The position numbers and the translations under genes were made by a program. A model generated the notes under the pieces. It had not been told where the DNA came from. It searched no databases and was given only the letters and a program-made list of their open reading frames with translations. A stretch of 55,425 bases of DNA from Chitinivorax sp. B (GTDB lineage: Bacteria > Pseudomonadota > Gammaproteobacteria > Burkholderiales > SCOH01). The stretch spans positions 1 to 55,425 of the forward strand of contig NZ_SCOH01000035.1 of assembly GCF_005503445.1 (NCBI RefSeq), read 5' to 3'. Positions 36,157 through 46,403 of the stretch are shown here, piece after piece (the first letter of the stretch is position 1; every line of letters starts with the position of its first letter).

Positions 36157-38025
36157 ATGGCCACTGAACCGGATACCGTACATTCAAATATTCGCCTGCA
36201 ACGGCAAATCACCCTGATCATCGCCGCAGTATTGGTGTGTGCGGTACTGGGCTGGCTCAGTTTTCTCATTTATGACGCCCGTGCCAACGCCTTAAAGGCA
36301 GCAGTTTCGCAGGCAGACAACCTGTCATCGCTGCTTGAACTCAGGATTCGCGGCTTGATGCGGGAGGCCGATCTGGTATTAAGGGATACGGCCGATGAAG
36401 TACGTGATCGCCCCACCAGGCCGCTTGCCGTTCAGCCTCTCAAGTTGCAACTCAAGCTTGAAACCCTGCCGCAAGCCAGTGAGCTGGCGGTTTTCGACGA
36501 GAAAGCACAACTGATCCGGCAGGTACATGGACAGGCAGAGCAATGGGCTCATCTGGCCATGGCGGACTGGTTGAACCAGTTCAAGCTGGATCGTCATCAA
36601 ATGCTGGTCAAAATCGATGCCAGTGATCTGCTCGCCCGATCCGGTACCAGTATGATGCTGGCGCGGGCACTTCTAGATGAAAATGGCCAATATCTGGGTG
36701 CAACAGTGGTGGTCATCCCAGTCGCGCGGCTGTTACTACTGTTGGGTACGCTGGATGTGGGCAAGCATGGCATAGTGTCATTGCATGATGAACAGGCCAA
36801 CTGGCTGGCTCGCACCCCTTACCTGGTTACCCCGCAATCCATTTTGACCCCACTGCCCGGCTTGAAGGACTTTGTGGCCTTGAAGGCGCCAATCAGCAAT
36901 CAACGGATCGAGTCTCCGTTTGACGGCATCATGCGCATCACCGCATTACGCCGCGTAACCGACAGCCCGTTGATCCTGGCCGTCGGACTATCTGAATCCG
37001 AAGTGGTGCAGACCTTGGAAAACTCGTTCCTGATCTACGCCACAGCATCGGGCATCCTGATTCTACTTGTCTCCGTCATGATGATGCTGTTCTGGCAAGC
37101 GCAGGGACGCACACAGGAACTGCTTCACAGCCGGCGACAGCTTAAACTGAGCGAAGAAAGGTTTCGGTTGACCGCTGAAGTGGCGCCAGTTTCTCTGGTG
37201 ATTGCATCATTTCCAGGTATGGAGCTGGAATTCATCAATCAACGAGCCCTTACCTTGTTTGATACCGACAAGAGCCTGGCCCAGGGCAAACACATGATGA
37301 ACTACTTTGTAGAGCCTGAAGAGGCCGCACAATTCGATCAGCAATTGCGCGAAACCCGTGTGGTGCAAGACTTTGAGGCAAGATTGGCGAAGCGTGACGG
37401 TTCAGTCTTTTGGGCGCTGATTTCCGCAAGCATCGAATATGATGGAGATTTGAAGCGTTTATTCATCTGCTTAGTGGATATCACTGAACGCAAGATGCTG
37501 GAAATGCAACTGGAGCGGCAAGCCATTACCGACAGTCTGACCGGGTTGACCAATCGCCGTGGGTTCATTGCGAAAGCGGTCATGGAGATTTCCCGGTCGC
37601 GACGTTTCAACCGATCAATGTCGTTGATGCTGTTGGACATTGACCACTTCAAGCAGGTCAATGACCGTTATGGTCATCAAGTTGGGGACCTGGCGCTGCA
37701 ATCCCTGGCTAGCGTCTGCTTGAAAACATTGCGCCAGACCGATGTCATCGGACGACTGGGGGGCGAGGAATTTGCGGTTCTATTGCCAGAGACCGGCCAG
37801 AAACTGGCAATGGAAGTTGCGGAACGGCTACGACTGGAAGTCGCCGCAATGCGTATTCGTCTGGCTGATGAGGCTCCGCTCTGGTTCACTATCAGTATTG
37901 GTGTCACCATCCTGCGCGACACACACCGAACAATCGATGATGTAATGGCTGAAGCCGATACAGCGCTCTATCAAGCCAAAGCTGCCGGGCGCAATCGGGT
38001 CATCCACTGCCTGGTGGAAGCCTGA
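36157..38025 (+). CDS. Membrane PAS-GGDEF diguanylate cyclase
   Basis: A 622-residue enzyme that makes c-di-GMP from two GTP. A membrane helix (about 17-39) is followed by a periplasmic sensing region of dCACHE-like size (about 40-288), a second helix (about 290-313), a PAS domain (about 332-448) ending in DITERKMLE, and the GGDEF domain (about 455-620). The active-site motif is GGEEF at 535-539, an active variant. The inhibitory site RQTD lies at 526-529, exactly five residues before it, so product inhibition should operate. Ligand of the periplasmic domain is unknown. Confidence 0.94.
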   Translation: MATEPDTVHSNIRLQRQITLIIAAVLVCAVLGWLSFLIYDARANALKAAVSQADNLSSLLELRIRGLMREADLVLRDTADEVRDRPTRPLAVQPLKLQLKLETLPQASELAVFDEKAQLIRQVHGQAEQWAHLAMADWLNQFKLDRHQMLVKIDASDLLARSGTSMMLARALLDENGQYLGATVVVIPVARLLLLLGTLDVGKHGIVSLHDEQANWLARTPYLVTPQSILTPLPGLKDFVALKAPISNQRIESPFDGIMRITALRRVTDSPLILAVGLSESEVVQTLENSFLIYATASGILILLVSVMMMLFWQAQGRTQELLHSRRQLKLSEERFRLTAEVAPVSLVIASFPGMELEFINQRALTLFDTDKSLAQGKHMMNYFVEPEEAAQFDQQLRETRVVQDFEARLAKRDGSVFWALISASIEYDGDLKRLFICLVDITERKMLEMQLERQAITDSLTGLTNRRGFIAKAVMEISRSRRFNRSMSLMLLDIDHFKQVNDRYGHQVGDLALQSLASVCLKTLRQTDVIGRLGGEEFAVLLPETGQKLAMEVAERLRLEVAAMRIRLADEAPLWFTISIGVTILRDTHRTIDDVMAEADTALYQAKAAGRNRVIHCLVEA

Positions 38026-38041
38026 GCACCCGGCTTGCGGT

Positions 38042-38809
38042 TCAATCCAGTGCGGGGATCTGTCCTGCCGCACGTAATTTGTTCAGCGTTTCGTCAAACT
38101 CTTTCATGAAGGCATCCTGATAAGAGAATTTGGCCCCTTTCGAGGTGTAACCGATATAACCCGCCTCCTTGCCAACAATCGCGACTTCAACAATGGCCGA
38201 CGCATCCAGCTTCAATCGTTGTACTTCAGATTCGATGGCACGTCGATCATTGGGGTAGCAATCGATTCGCCCATTGACCAACTTTTGCAGATTCTGTTCA
38301 GTAGTCTTGGCCTCCTCCACCGTCAGCTTACCGGATGCAGCCATATCAAAAAATGGCTTGCCGGGTGTTTGAAACCCTGCATTATTGCCAAAGCGCAACC
38401 CGGCGAACCCAGCAGGCCAAGCCGCCCCTTTCTTCGCTTCCGCCACCTTGCGAGTGCACACGGCGACTACCGTTTCGTTCAGCAAAGGGGCGGAATATCG
38501 CATCCATGGCCGGGCCTCCGGCTTTTTGTAAGGTGGATAGATCCCTATCGTCTCGCCGTTTTCGGCATTGTTCAGCGCCCGCTTCCAAGGTGCCACCTGC
38601 AGCTCGATGGTGAAATTCGGCATGGCAGCACCCACTTTCCTCAGCACGTCGGCGTAAATCCCTTTAGGTGCGCCACTGGCATCCTTGAAACTATATGGTG
38701 GGTAATCGTCATCACCCACCAGTATAACTGCCTGCTTGGCAGCCCAGCTGGGGGCGGCAAGACAAAACAATAAACCGAAACGGGCCAGGTGCATCGTGGT
38801 GATAGGCAT
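38042..38809 (-). CDS. Periplasmic solute-binding protein, family 3 type
   Basis: A 255-residue protein with a signal peptide (ending APSWA-A). The mature part begins KQAVILVGDDDYPPYSFKDASG, the typical entry of amino-acid-type SBP_bac_3 domains, and continues with GIYADVLRKVGAAM and the late LQKLVNGRIDCYPNDRRAIE. ATG 38809 is chosen over ATG 38821 because GGAG lies about 5 bases upstream. There are no transporter genes beside it. Orphan proteins of this type often serve as stand-alone sensors or unlinked transporter parts. It converges with the diguanylate cyclase, 16 bases between ends. Confidence 0.85.
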   Translation of the reverse strand: MPITTMHLARFGLLFCLAAPSWAAKQAVILVGDDDYPPYSFKDASGAPKGIYADVLRKVGAAMPNFTIELQVAPWKRALNNAENGETIGIYPPYKKPEARPWMRYSAPLLNETVVAVCTRKVAEAKKGAAWPAGFAGLRFGNNAGFQTPGKPFFDMAASGKLTVEEAKTTEQNLQKLVNGRIDCYPNDRRAIESEVQRLKLDASAIVEVAIVGKEAGYIGYTSKGAKFSYQDAFMKEFDETLNKLRAAGQIPALD

Positions 38810-38904
38810 GTTGGTCTCCATGACAGGTTATATCCACTTCAGTGGGCCTGTAACAAATTGGTCAAATGCAATGCGGCTCCAGCTTCAGCATAGCCGATGA
38901 CACC

Positions 38905-38950
38905 AGCCTGCCAAGGTCGAAAATTCCTTTCCAATCAAAGATGGCAGGCT
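38905..38950. repeat. Inverted repeat upstream of alkB
   Basis: Perfect 9-bp arms AGCCTGCCA (38905-38913) and TGGCAGGCT (38942-38950) separated by 28 bases, 90 bases before the alkB start and about 95 after the divergent binding-protein start. It could be a looped operator for a dimeric regulator or a leader-RNA stem. No regulator can be named. Confidence 0.5.
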
Positions 38951-39039
38951 GATTCCTCGAGGGTTTTCTCCTCGTCTGATTAATTTGCACAATCGTTTAA
39001 CTGCCCTACAATCAAACAAAATAAAAGAAGGGAAACGCC

Positions 39040-40146
39040 ATGCAGACCATCTGGAAGACCATCAAACAGTTTGCCTATCTGATTGTATTCATCGTTCCAG
39101 CCATGGTGATGGCGGGCGCGGTATGGGGTGGGATATGGAGTTTTCTGACGCCGCTCACGGCATTCGGGCTGATCCCGTTGATCGATTTGCTGGTGGGCGA
39201 AGACCGTACCAACTATTCAGATGCAGAAACACAGCAACTGGATACTGCACTTTACTATCGGCTTATCACGTGGTTGTTTGTACCAGCTTATTACCTGACG
39301 TTGGGGATGCTGTTGTATCGCACAATGACGGTTGAATGGCCATTGGCCAATCTGATCGGCAACATGTGGTCAATGGGAATATTGGGCGGCATCCTGATTG
39401 TAGTGGCACATGAACTGGGCCATAAACATAACCGGTTTGAGAAATGGCTGGCCAAGGTGCTGTTACATGCGGTGTGGTATGGCCATTTCATGAATGAGCA
39501 CAACCGGGGACATCATGCCCTGGTCTCTACCCCTGAAGACCCAGCCAGTGCCCGCCTGGGCGAATCGTTCTATCGCTTTTTGCCACGCACCATAGTCGGT
39601 ACCTTCCGCAAGGCCTGCGAGCTGGAGAACGAGCGACTGGCACGACTGGGCCACCCTGCCTGGCATTGGCAGAATGAAATGTACCGCAATGTACTGATCC
39701 CGCTGGCCGTACTGGTCATGATCATTGTCATTGGCGAACGGCTGGCCCTTGGCAAAGGCTGGCTGATGGGCACGATCTTTGTGGCCCAGGCAGCAATCGG
39801 TATTGTCTTGCTGGAAGTCGTCAACTACTTGGAACATTACGGTTTGACACGTGCCCGATTACCGGATGGTCGTTATGAACGGGTACAACCCATCCACTCA
39901 TGGAATGCCAACCACCTGGTCAGCAATTGCTTTCTTTATCATCTGCAACGCCATGCCGATCACCACACTTGGCCCGGCCGTCGCTACCAGACGCTCCGAG
40001 CTTTCGACGAGGCACCCCAACTACCTACAGGCTATGCCGGGATGATCTGGCTGGCAGCCATCCCACCCCTTTGGTTCGCGGTCATGAATCCTAGGGTAGA
40101 CGCCTTTGCTCGCACCCGACAAACCGTCCCACAACCGGGGGTGTGA
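39040..40146 (+). CDS. alkB: AlkB-type membrane alkane/fatty-acid monooxygenase
   Basis: A 368-residue non-haem di-iron membrane hydroxylase. The histidine boxes are all present: HELGHK (124-129), EHNRGHH (153-159) and LQRHADHH (302-309), together with NYLEHYGL (262-269), which separates AlkB from ordinary desaturases. Six or so hydrophobic segments hold the boxes on the cytoplasmic face. An AAGGGAA ribosome site precedes the start. No rubredoxin or rubredoxin reductase gene is near, so electrons must come from proteins encoded elsewhere. The natural substrate may be medium-chain alkanes or related terminal methyl groups. An intrinsic terminator follows directly. Confidence 0.92.
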   Translation: MQTIWKTIKQFAYLIVFIVPAMVMAGAVWGGIWSFLTPLTAFGLIPLIDLLVGEDRTNYSDAETQQLDTALYYRLITWLFVPAYYLTLGMLLYRTMTVEWPLANLIGNMWSMGILGGILIVVAHELGHKHNRFEKWLAKVLLHAVWYGHFMNEHNRGHHALVSTPEDPASARLGESFYRFLPRTIVGTFRKACELENERLARLGHPAWHWQNEMYRNVLIPLAVLVMIIVIGERLALGKGWLMGTIFVAQAAIGIVLLEVVNYLEHYGLTRARLPDGRYERVQPIHSWNANHLVSNCFLYHLQRHADHHTWPGRRYQTLRAFDEAPQLPTGYAGMIWLAAIPPLWFAVMNPRVDAFARTRQTVPQPGV

Positions 40147-40164
40147 CATTCCCCGTATTCAATC

Positions 40165-40189
40165 AAGCCAGTGAAAAACTGGCTTTTTA
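40165..40189 (+). terminator. Intrinsic terminator after alkB
   Basis: Stem AAGCCAGT/ACTGGCTT (40165-40172, 40178-40185) with loop GAAAA and a U tract (TTTTTAT). It lies 19 bases past the alkB stop and sets the kinase apart as a separate unit. Confidence 0.9.
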
Positions 40190-40201
40190 TTGCATGGCAA
40201 C

Positions 40202-43200
40202 ATGCACTATAAACAATGTGGGGCCATCAAATCACCGTCCCAAACTGGGCATATTCCTGAAATCAAATACGGGCATGCGCCCACTGTCTCAATCTTGGCA
40301 TTCGCCAGTGAGCCTATTGTGCGCGATCACGATACGCCGTTGCCCTCATATAGCACCTTCAGCAAATTGTTGCAGCGCCAGCTGAAACGATCGCCGGGCA
40401 TTGAAAATGACGATGACATGGCCAGTCTGCTGAGTATGCTGGATTATGCTTCCTGCGATCTTCCTGACGACACCCCCCTGTCCAATCTGGGTGACAAGTT
40501 GCTCACCTTCATCAAGCAGGTTGATCACGCCTACCTGCAAGCCGAACGCGACTTGGCCTTGCGTACTCGCAGCCTGGAGCTGAGCTCTGCCGAGCTGTTC
40601 CAGGCCAACGAGCAATTGCGCCACGATGCCCAAATCCAGCAAGCTGCGTTGAATCGATTGCGCGAAACCACCAACCATCTGCTATCCGCCAGCAATCTGC
40701 CCCTGGTTGAGGAAGACAGCTCAGATATCGCTTATCTGTCCACCATGATCAGCCACCTTGTCAACGAACAAGAGCGGGCACAAGCACAGTTACTGGAAAG
40801 TGAACGACGTTTCCGTCTGGTGGTGGAGAGTCTACGGGAAGTGGTTTACCAGACAGATGCCGATGGCCATTGGTGTTACCTGAACCCAGCCTGGTGCGAT
40901 ATGACCGGCTTCAGTGCCGAAGAATCGATTGGTCATCACTTCAATGAACTGATCCATCCCGAAGATGTACAGAGCGTTCAGGAGCACATTGCCCCCCTGC
41001 TTGCCCGCGACATTGACTTTTGCCGTTACACCGCACGGTATGCGAACAAGTATGGCCAGATCCATTGGATCGAAATGTATGTCCACCGTTTCGAGGATGA
41101 TCAGGGTAAATTGCTGGGGCTGGCTGGTTCGTTGATTGACATCACCGAGCGGATCGAAGCGGAACGCGAATTGAAACGCACCATGGAAGTGCTGTTGACA
41201 CTGGTAGAAAGCATTTCAGCGGGCGTCATGGTAGAAGATTCCACCGGCCAGATTGTCTTGATCAACCAGACCATGAATCAGTTGCTGGATGCCAGTGGTC
41301 AGACCAACATTCAGGCCGGGCAGACCTTTCACGAGGCTATGCTGACCATTCACCCGCTGCTTGCCGATGGCGATGCGTTCATGCTTCAAGCCAATGACCT
41401 GCACCTGCAAGGAGTGATGAACCGGGATACAGAAGTATGGATGACTGATGGCCGCATCCTGGAAATGGATTTTGTACCGATGGGCACATCCGACAAACGC
41501 CGGATCATGTGGACATTCCGCAACATCACTCAGCGCAAGCTAGCGGAAAACGAAATCAACCGTGCCCGCATTCAGCTGGTGGATGCGATTGAAAGCCTAG
41601 ATGCCGGCCTGATCATGTTGGATTCAGATGAACGTCTCGCCATCTGCAACCAACGTTATCGGGAACTGTTTGCCCCAGCAGCCAAGGCACTCAATCCCGG
41701 TACACCTTATCTGGAAATCTTACGGGAATATTGTTTCAACGGTGGCCATCGTTGGAGCGGTCTGGATTCAGCATATTTCATCCAGCAACAGCTAGCTCAA
41801 ATTCGCCATCCTGGACAACCAGTCGAGCAGCAGATAAATGGCCGATGGTTACGTAGCTCGGATCGGCACACGGCAGACGGTGGTGTGGTCAGTCTGCATA
41901 CGGATATCACCAGTCTCAAACAGTCTGAAGCCATGTTGACGCGCGCCAAGGATGCAGCCGAATCGGCGAACCGCGCCAAGAGTGAATTTTTGGCCAATAT
42001 GAGCCATGAAATCCGTACGCCGATGAATGGCATCATCGGAATGGTGCAACTGGCGCTTGATACTGACCTGAATGACGATCAGCGTGAATATCTGGGCCTG
42101 GTGAAATCCTCAGCGGATGGGCTACTGACCGTCATCAATGAAATTCTGGATTTTTCAAAGATCGAAGCGGGTCATACAGAGATCGAGCAAGTCGAATTCG
42201 CGCCGCGCCCCATGCTCAATGACATCGTAAAAAGCATGGGCCTGCGAGCACAGGAAAAAGGGTTGGAGATGATCTGTGACATCGACCCAGCCTTGCCACG
42301 CAGACTGATTGGCGACCCGGGACGACTGCGGCAAATCCTCAATAACCTGATTGGTAATGCCATCAAATTTACCGAACATGGTGAGATCGTTCTTGACATC
42401 ATGGTGGACGACCACCAGCCCAACCATCTGCAAGTAAAATTTTCAGTGCGTGACACAGGGATCGGCATCCCCAAACAGAAACAACAGCTGATTTTCGAGT
42501 CATTCCAACAAGCTGACACCTCGACTACCCGCAAGTATGGCGGCACCGGGCTGGGCTTGACCATTTGCCATCGATTGACCGACCTGATGGGTGGACATAT
42601 TTGGGTAGAAAGCGAACCCGGCAAGGGCAGTACGTTTCACTTTACGCTGACCTATACCATTCCCGCCGACATCGAACCGCCCGTTGCGATTCCCTTGAAT
42701 GACTTGCCAGGCAAAACCGCACTGGTGGTAGACGACAACTCGACCAACCTGATCGTATTCAACCGACAATTGACCCGACTAGGGCTCAAAGTCAGTACCG
42801 CCGATGGCGCCCATACAGCAATTCCGCTGGTACAGGAGCGATGTGAGCTGCAACAGCCATTCGATTTGATGTTTATTGATGGCCACATGCCGGGTGTTGA
42901 TGGCTTGACCATGGTGACACAATTGAATGAGTTGTCATTGATCTCGTCGTCACGAATATTTCTGGTGACATCCGGCGGGAAGCGTGGTGACGCCAAACGA
43001 GGCCAGCTTAACGGGCTGGCCGGCTACCTGACCAAGCCGGTTTCGGAGCAGGAGCTTCAGGAAGCGATCACGCTCGCACTCGGTCAAGTCGGGGGCGACG
43101 GAAATACCCCGCTGATTACCCAGCATAGCCTGCGCGAACGGGAGCGTGCCGGAAATATCCTGCTGGTGGAAGACAACCCCGTGAATCAGAAGCTGGCCAT

Positions 43201-43933
43201 TCGATTGCTTGAAAAAATGGGGCATCAGGTGACCTTGGCCGAAAATGGACAGATTGGAGCAGAACTGGCCATGGCACAGCGTTTTGATCTGATTCTGATG
43301 GATGTGCAGATGCCCGTGATGAGTGGGTTCGAAGCCACCGCGCTGATCCGCCAACACGAAGCACCACAGGGGCGACATACTCCGATCATTGCCATGACCG
43401 CACGAGCCATGCAAGGCGACCGGGAACAATGTCTGCAGGCTGGCATGGATGAATATTTGACCAAACCCATCCAGCAGCCATTGCTGGCGGATCTATTACA
43501 GCGATTGTTGTCACGAGATACCTCCTTGTTGCCAACCGAGCGGCCAGCACCTGCAACCAGGCACCCGGTCTTTGCCGATGCACTGATTCGAATGGGCGGT
43601 GATGAAATCCTGTTTGCACAACTGGCAAGCCTGTTCCTGACTGACTACCATAAGTACGTGGATTCCTTGCGTGATGCTGTGCATCAAAAAGCGGCTGACA
43701 AAGTTCACCGCACCGCCCACACCTTGCGGGGGATGGTGGTGAACTTTGGCCTGCAGGACATCGCCAACCTTGCCCAAGATCTGGAAACGTTCGGCCGACA
43801 GCCAACCGACTGGACGTCAGCCCATCTTACAATGCAACAGCTGGATTCGGCCCTGGCTGATGTCTTGCCACTATTACAACAATGCACACTGACGGTACAG
43901 ACCGGGGGGTTGCATGAAAGTAATCGTCATTGA
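40202..43933 (+). CDS. Cytoplasmic hybrid histidine kinase (PAS x3, HisKA, HATPase, REC x2, Hpt)
   Basis: A 1243-residue multi-step phosphorelay sensor with no membrane helix. In order: a helical N-terminus (to about 195), three PAS-like domains (about 200-320, 325-450, 455-575), and the HisKA domain with His602 ([15 protein letters not shown]). The ATPase has N box [14 protein letters not shown] and G boxes DTGIGIP and GGTGLGL. REC1 has Asp893 (MFIDGHMPG), REC2 has Asp1034 ([11 protein letters not shown]), and the Hpt domain has His1173 ([14 protein letters not shown]). The start is uncertain: TTG 40190 is inside the terminator, ATG 40202 lacks a ribosome site, and GTG 40319 follows a GTGAG. 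It overlaps the HD-GYP gene by 20 bases, which implies coupled translation and a direct partnership. Confidence 0.92.
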   Translation: MHYKQCGAIKSPSQTGHIPEIKYGHAPTVSILAFASEPIVRDHDTPLPSYSTFSKLLQRQLKRSPGIENDDDMASLLSMLDYASCDLPDDTPLSNLGDKLLTFIKQVDHAYLQAERDLALRTRSLELSSAELFQANEQLRHDAQIQQAALNRLRETTNHLLSASNLPLVEEDSSDIAYLSTMISHLVNEQERAQAQLLESERRFRLVVESLREVVYQTDADGHWCYLNPAWCDMTGFSAEESIGHHFNELIHPEDVQSVQEHIAPLLARDIDFCRYTARYANKYGQIHWIEMYVHRFEDDQGKLLGLAGSLIDITERIEAERELKRTMEVLLTLVESISAGVMVEDSTGQIVLINQTMNQLLDASGQTNIQAGQTFHEAMLTIHPLLADGDAFMLQANDLHLQGVMNRDTEVWMTDGRILEMDFVPMGTSDKRRIMWTFRNITQRKLAENEINRARIQLVDAIESLDAGLIMLDSDERLAICNQRYRELFAPAAKALNPGTPYLEILREYCFNGGHRWSGLDSAYFIQQQLAQIRHPGQPVEQQINGRWLRSSDRHTADGGVVSLHTDITSLKQSEAMLTRAKDAAESANRAKSEFLANMSHEIRTPMNGIIGMVQLALDTDLNDDQREYLGLVKSSADGLLTVINEILDFSKIEAGHTEIEQVEFAPRPMLNDIVKSMGLRAQEKGLEMICDIDPALPRRLIGDPGRLRQILNNLIGNAIKFTEHGEIVLDIMVDDHQPNHLQVKFSVRDTGIGIPKQKQQLIFESFQQADTSTTRKYGGTGLGLTICHRLTDLMGGHIWVESEPGKGSTFHFTLTYTIPADIEPPVAIPLNDLPGKTALVVDDNSTNLIVFNRQLTRLGLKVSTADGAHTAIPLVQERCELQQPFDLMFIDGHMPGVDGLTMVTQLNELSLISSSRIFLVTSGGKRGDAKRGQLNGLAGYLTKPVSEQELQEAITLALGQVGGDGNTPLITQHSLRERERAGNILLVEDNPVNQKLAIRLLEKMGHQVTLAENGQIGAELAMAQRFDLILMDVQMPVMSGFEATALIRQHEAPQGRHTPIIAMTARAMQGDREQCLQAGMDEYLTKPIQQPLLADLLQRLLSRDTSLLPTERPAPATRHPVFADALIRMGGDEILFAQLASLFLTDYHKYVDSLRDAVHQKAADKVHRTAHTLRGMVVNFGLQDIANLAQDLETFGRQPTDWTSAHLTMQQLDSALADVLPLLQQCTLTVQTGGLHESNRH

Positions 43934-44945
43934 CGATACACGTATCAATCTGACCTTGATACAACACCTGCTCAAGCGCTTGGATGATGCCGAATCTCTG
44001 TTGTTCGAACAGTCAACAGAAGCGCTGCAATGGTGCAGCGACAATGATCCAGATCTGGTCATCGTTGACTACATGATGCCGGCACCCAATGGCCTCCAAT
44101 TCATAGAACAATTTCGGGCAGACCCGCGCCATCAGGATATCCCGGTGCTCATGGTGACCGCCAACAATGACAAGGATGTTCGTTACCAGGCACTGGACCT
44201 CGGCGCAAACGATTTTCTGACCAAGCCGATCGACAACAAGGAGTTTCTGGCACGTGTCCGTAACATGTTGCTATTGCGGCGCAGCCAAAAAGCCCTGAAT
44301 GACCGTGCAACGTGGCTGGCCGAAGAAGTCCACAAAGCCACACTGGAGATCAAGCGCAGTGAACGGGAAACCATTCTGAAACTGACGCGTGCAGCCGAAT
44401 TCCGCGATCCCGAGACCGGTGCCCATATCCAGCGCATGGCGCTCTACTCCCAACTGATCGCTGCCCAGTTGGGATGGGATCAGGCACAACAGGAGCTATT
44501 GCTGGCAGCCGCCCCCATGCACGATGTTGGTAAAGTTGGCATCCCGGATCACATTCTGCTCAAGCCAGGTCGATTGGACGAAGCAGAAATGGTCATCATG
44601 CGTAAACACGCGATTTACGGCCATGACATCCTCGCCGATAGCCGATCGCCACTATTGCAGATGGGTGCAGTGATCGCGTTGACACACCACGAAAAATTTG
44701 ACGGTACCGGCTATCCCCAGCAACTGAAAGGCAATGGCATTCCACAGGTTGGCCGTATTGTTGCCATTGCCGATGTATTTGATGCGCTGATGTCGGAACG
44801 CCCTTATAAGAAACCGTGGCCCTATGAGCAAGCCATCGAATTCCTGCAATCACAACGTGGCTTGCATTTTGACCCAGACTGCCTGGATGCCTTCATGACA
44901 AAGCTGGATGAGGTCAATGCCATCCGATCGCAATTGAAAGATTGA
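43914..44945 (+). CDS. RpfG-type response regulator with HD-GYP phosphodiesterase
   Basis: A 343-residue regulator. The receiver has Asp7-Asp8, the phosphorylation site Asp52 (VIVDYMMPAPNG) and Lys104 (LTKPI). After a coiled linker (about 125-155) comes the HD-GYP domain with His203-Asp204 (MHDVGKVGIPD) and the GYP motif at 266-268 (KFDGTGYPQQL), so c-di-GMP hydrolysis is expected. The start overlaps the kinase gene by 20 bases, marking it as the likely phosphate acceptor of the kinase Hpt domain. A FIST-domain gene follows after 87 bases. Confidence 0.94.
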   Translation: MKVIVIDDTRINLTLIQHLLKRLDDAESLLFEQSTEALQWCSDNDPDLVIVDYMMPAPNGLQFIEQFRADPRHQDIPVLMVTANNDKDVRYQALDLGANDFLTKPIDNKEFLARVRNMLLLRRSQKALNDRATWLAEEVHKATLEIKRSERETILKLTRAAEFRDPETGAHIQRMALYSQLIAAQLGWDQAQQELLLAAAPMHDVGKVGIPDHILLKPGRLDEAEMVIMRKHAIYGHDILADSRSPLLQMGAVIALTHHEKFDGTGYPQQLKGNGIPQVGRIVAIADVFDALMSERPYKKPWPYEQAIEFLQSQRGLHFDPDCLDAFMTKLDEVNAIRSQLKD

Positions 44946-45032
44946 CTGACGGTAGCCGGCTTGCATCAGCACCTGTCATCCACAAGCCGAAGCAGTCCGT
45001 CGGATGTATTGCCAACTGCCGAGGAGAGATCG

Positions 45033-46178
45033 ATGCAAGTAAAACAGCTGATAGTCCCTGCAGGTGATCTTCCCACCCCAAGCCAGTTGGCGATGCTCGA
45101 CAGTATCGATCCGCAATGGTTGCTATTATTTGCCGGGGCAGCACGTTGGCATCAACCTGACTGGCTTCCCCCTATCCGTGCTGCGCTGCCTGCTACTCGT
45201 ATCATGGGCTGCTCGACTGCGGGCGAAATTGCCCAGCAGCGGGTCGAAACTGACAGCCTGACACTGACCGCCATCCATTTCGACCATGCTGACTTCCACC
45301 TCGCCGCCATCAACATGACGGACATGCAGGACTCGTATCAGGCTGGCAAACGCCTGGGGGACCGGCTACGGCACCCGGGATTGAGTGCTGTCTTTATATT
45401 GGGGCAAGGTGTGGCCATCAATGGCAGTGCGCTGATCAATGGCCTAGCTGAAGCGCTGGGCCCCAGTGTTCAGATCACTGGCGGCCTGGCCGGCGATAAC
45501 GGCGCCTTCCACGAAACCTGGACCGTACTTGATGACACCATTTCGAACCGGCAAATCGTCGGTATTGGTTTTTATGGTGACGCACTGAGGCTTCATCATG
45601 GCAGCTTTGGTGGCTGGCAGCCGTTTGGGCCAATTCGAAAAGTGACACGATCGGCCGGTAATGTACTGTATGAGCTGGATGGTAAATCGGCGCTGGCCAT
45701 TTATAAGGAATATCTGGGTGATTACGCCAGGGATTTGCCCGCATCAGGTCTGTTGTTCCCATTTGCCATGTTGGATGAAGCACATAGTGATGTAGGTCTG
45801 ATTCGCACCATTCTTGGGATCGACGATGAAACCGGTAGCCTGATTCTGGCAGGTGATGTTCATGACGGTACCCACTTGCGGTTGATGCATGCCAGCACCG
45901 ATGCGCTGGTCGATGGCGCACAGGCCGCGGCAGAAGCCGCATGGCAACAAGCAGCCCATGATGTGGCAAGCCTGTCGATTTTGATCAGCTGTGTCGGGCG
46001 TAAACTGGTGATGGGCGACCGTGTAGAGGAAGAACTGGAAGCAGTGGCCGATGTTTTACATTCGCAAAGTATCCTGACCGGTTTCTACTCCAATGGCGAA
46101 ATCAGCCCACACCGCCACCTGACCGATTGCAAGCTACATAACCAGACGATGACGATCACATGCATTCAGGAAATCTGA
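45033..46178 (+). CDS. FIST-domain sensory protein
   Basis: A 381-residue soluble protein composed of FIST N and FIST C domains, which bind small ligands (amino acids are proposed) in signalling proteins. FIST N stretches include ATRIMGCSTAGEIAQ, AVFILGQGVAINGSALINGL and ITGGLAGDNGAF. FIST C includes YKEYLGDYARDLPASGLLFPF and SCVGRKLVMGDRVEEELEAV. ATG 45033 is chosen for AGGAGAG six bases upstream; the longer frame is unsupported. It has no effector domain of its own, so it presumably acts through the neighbouring kinase or HD-GYP protein. It is the last gene of this unit. Confidence 0.92.
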   Translation: MQVKQLIVPAGDLPTPSQLAMLDSIDPQWLLLFAGAARWHQPDWLPPIRAALPATRIMGCSTAGEIAQQRVETDSLTLTAIHFDHADFHLAAINMTDMQDSYQAGKRLGDRLRHPGLSAVFILGQGVAINGSALINGLAEALGPSVQITGGLAGDNGAFHETWTVLDDTISNRQIVGIGFYGDALRLHHGSFGGWQPFGPIRKVTRSAGNVLYELDGKSALAIYKEYLGDYARDLPASGLLFPFAMLDEAHSDVGLIRTILGIDDETGSLILAGDVHDGTHLRLMHASTDALVDGAQAAAEAAWQQAAHDVASLSILISCVGRKLVMGDRVEEELEAVADVLHSQSILTGFYSNGEISPHRHLTDCKLHNQTMTITCIQEI

Positions 46179-46256
46179 TTCAATCACACATAGCTCCCGT
46201 CAGAATCCCTCACCCCATCCACCAGAGTGGGCTACGCTTATCTGCTTAAATCTACC

Positions 46257-46280
46257 AGCCGTCTATAGAAAGACGGCTTT
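46257..46280 (+). terminator. Terminator-like hairpin after the FIST gene
   Basis: Perfect 8-bp stem AGCCGTCT/AGACGGCT with a 6-base loop, followed by only two or three U. It lies about 80 bases past the FIST stop. Confidence 0.6.
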
Positions 46281-46403
46281 CCTATGGAAAAACAATGGCA
46301 CGGCATACTTATTCAATTTTTCAGAATGACTTGCACGGAACTTCTCGATTTGATTTTGTACTAATCGAAACTAATATCGCAGCATTGCAAACCACAGCGC
46401 ATC

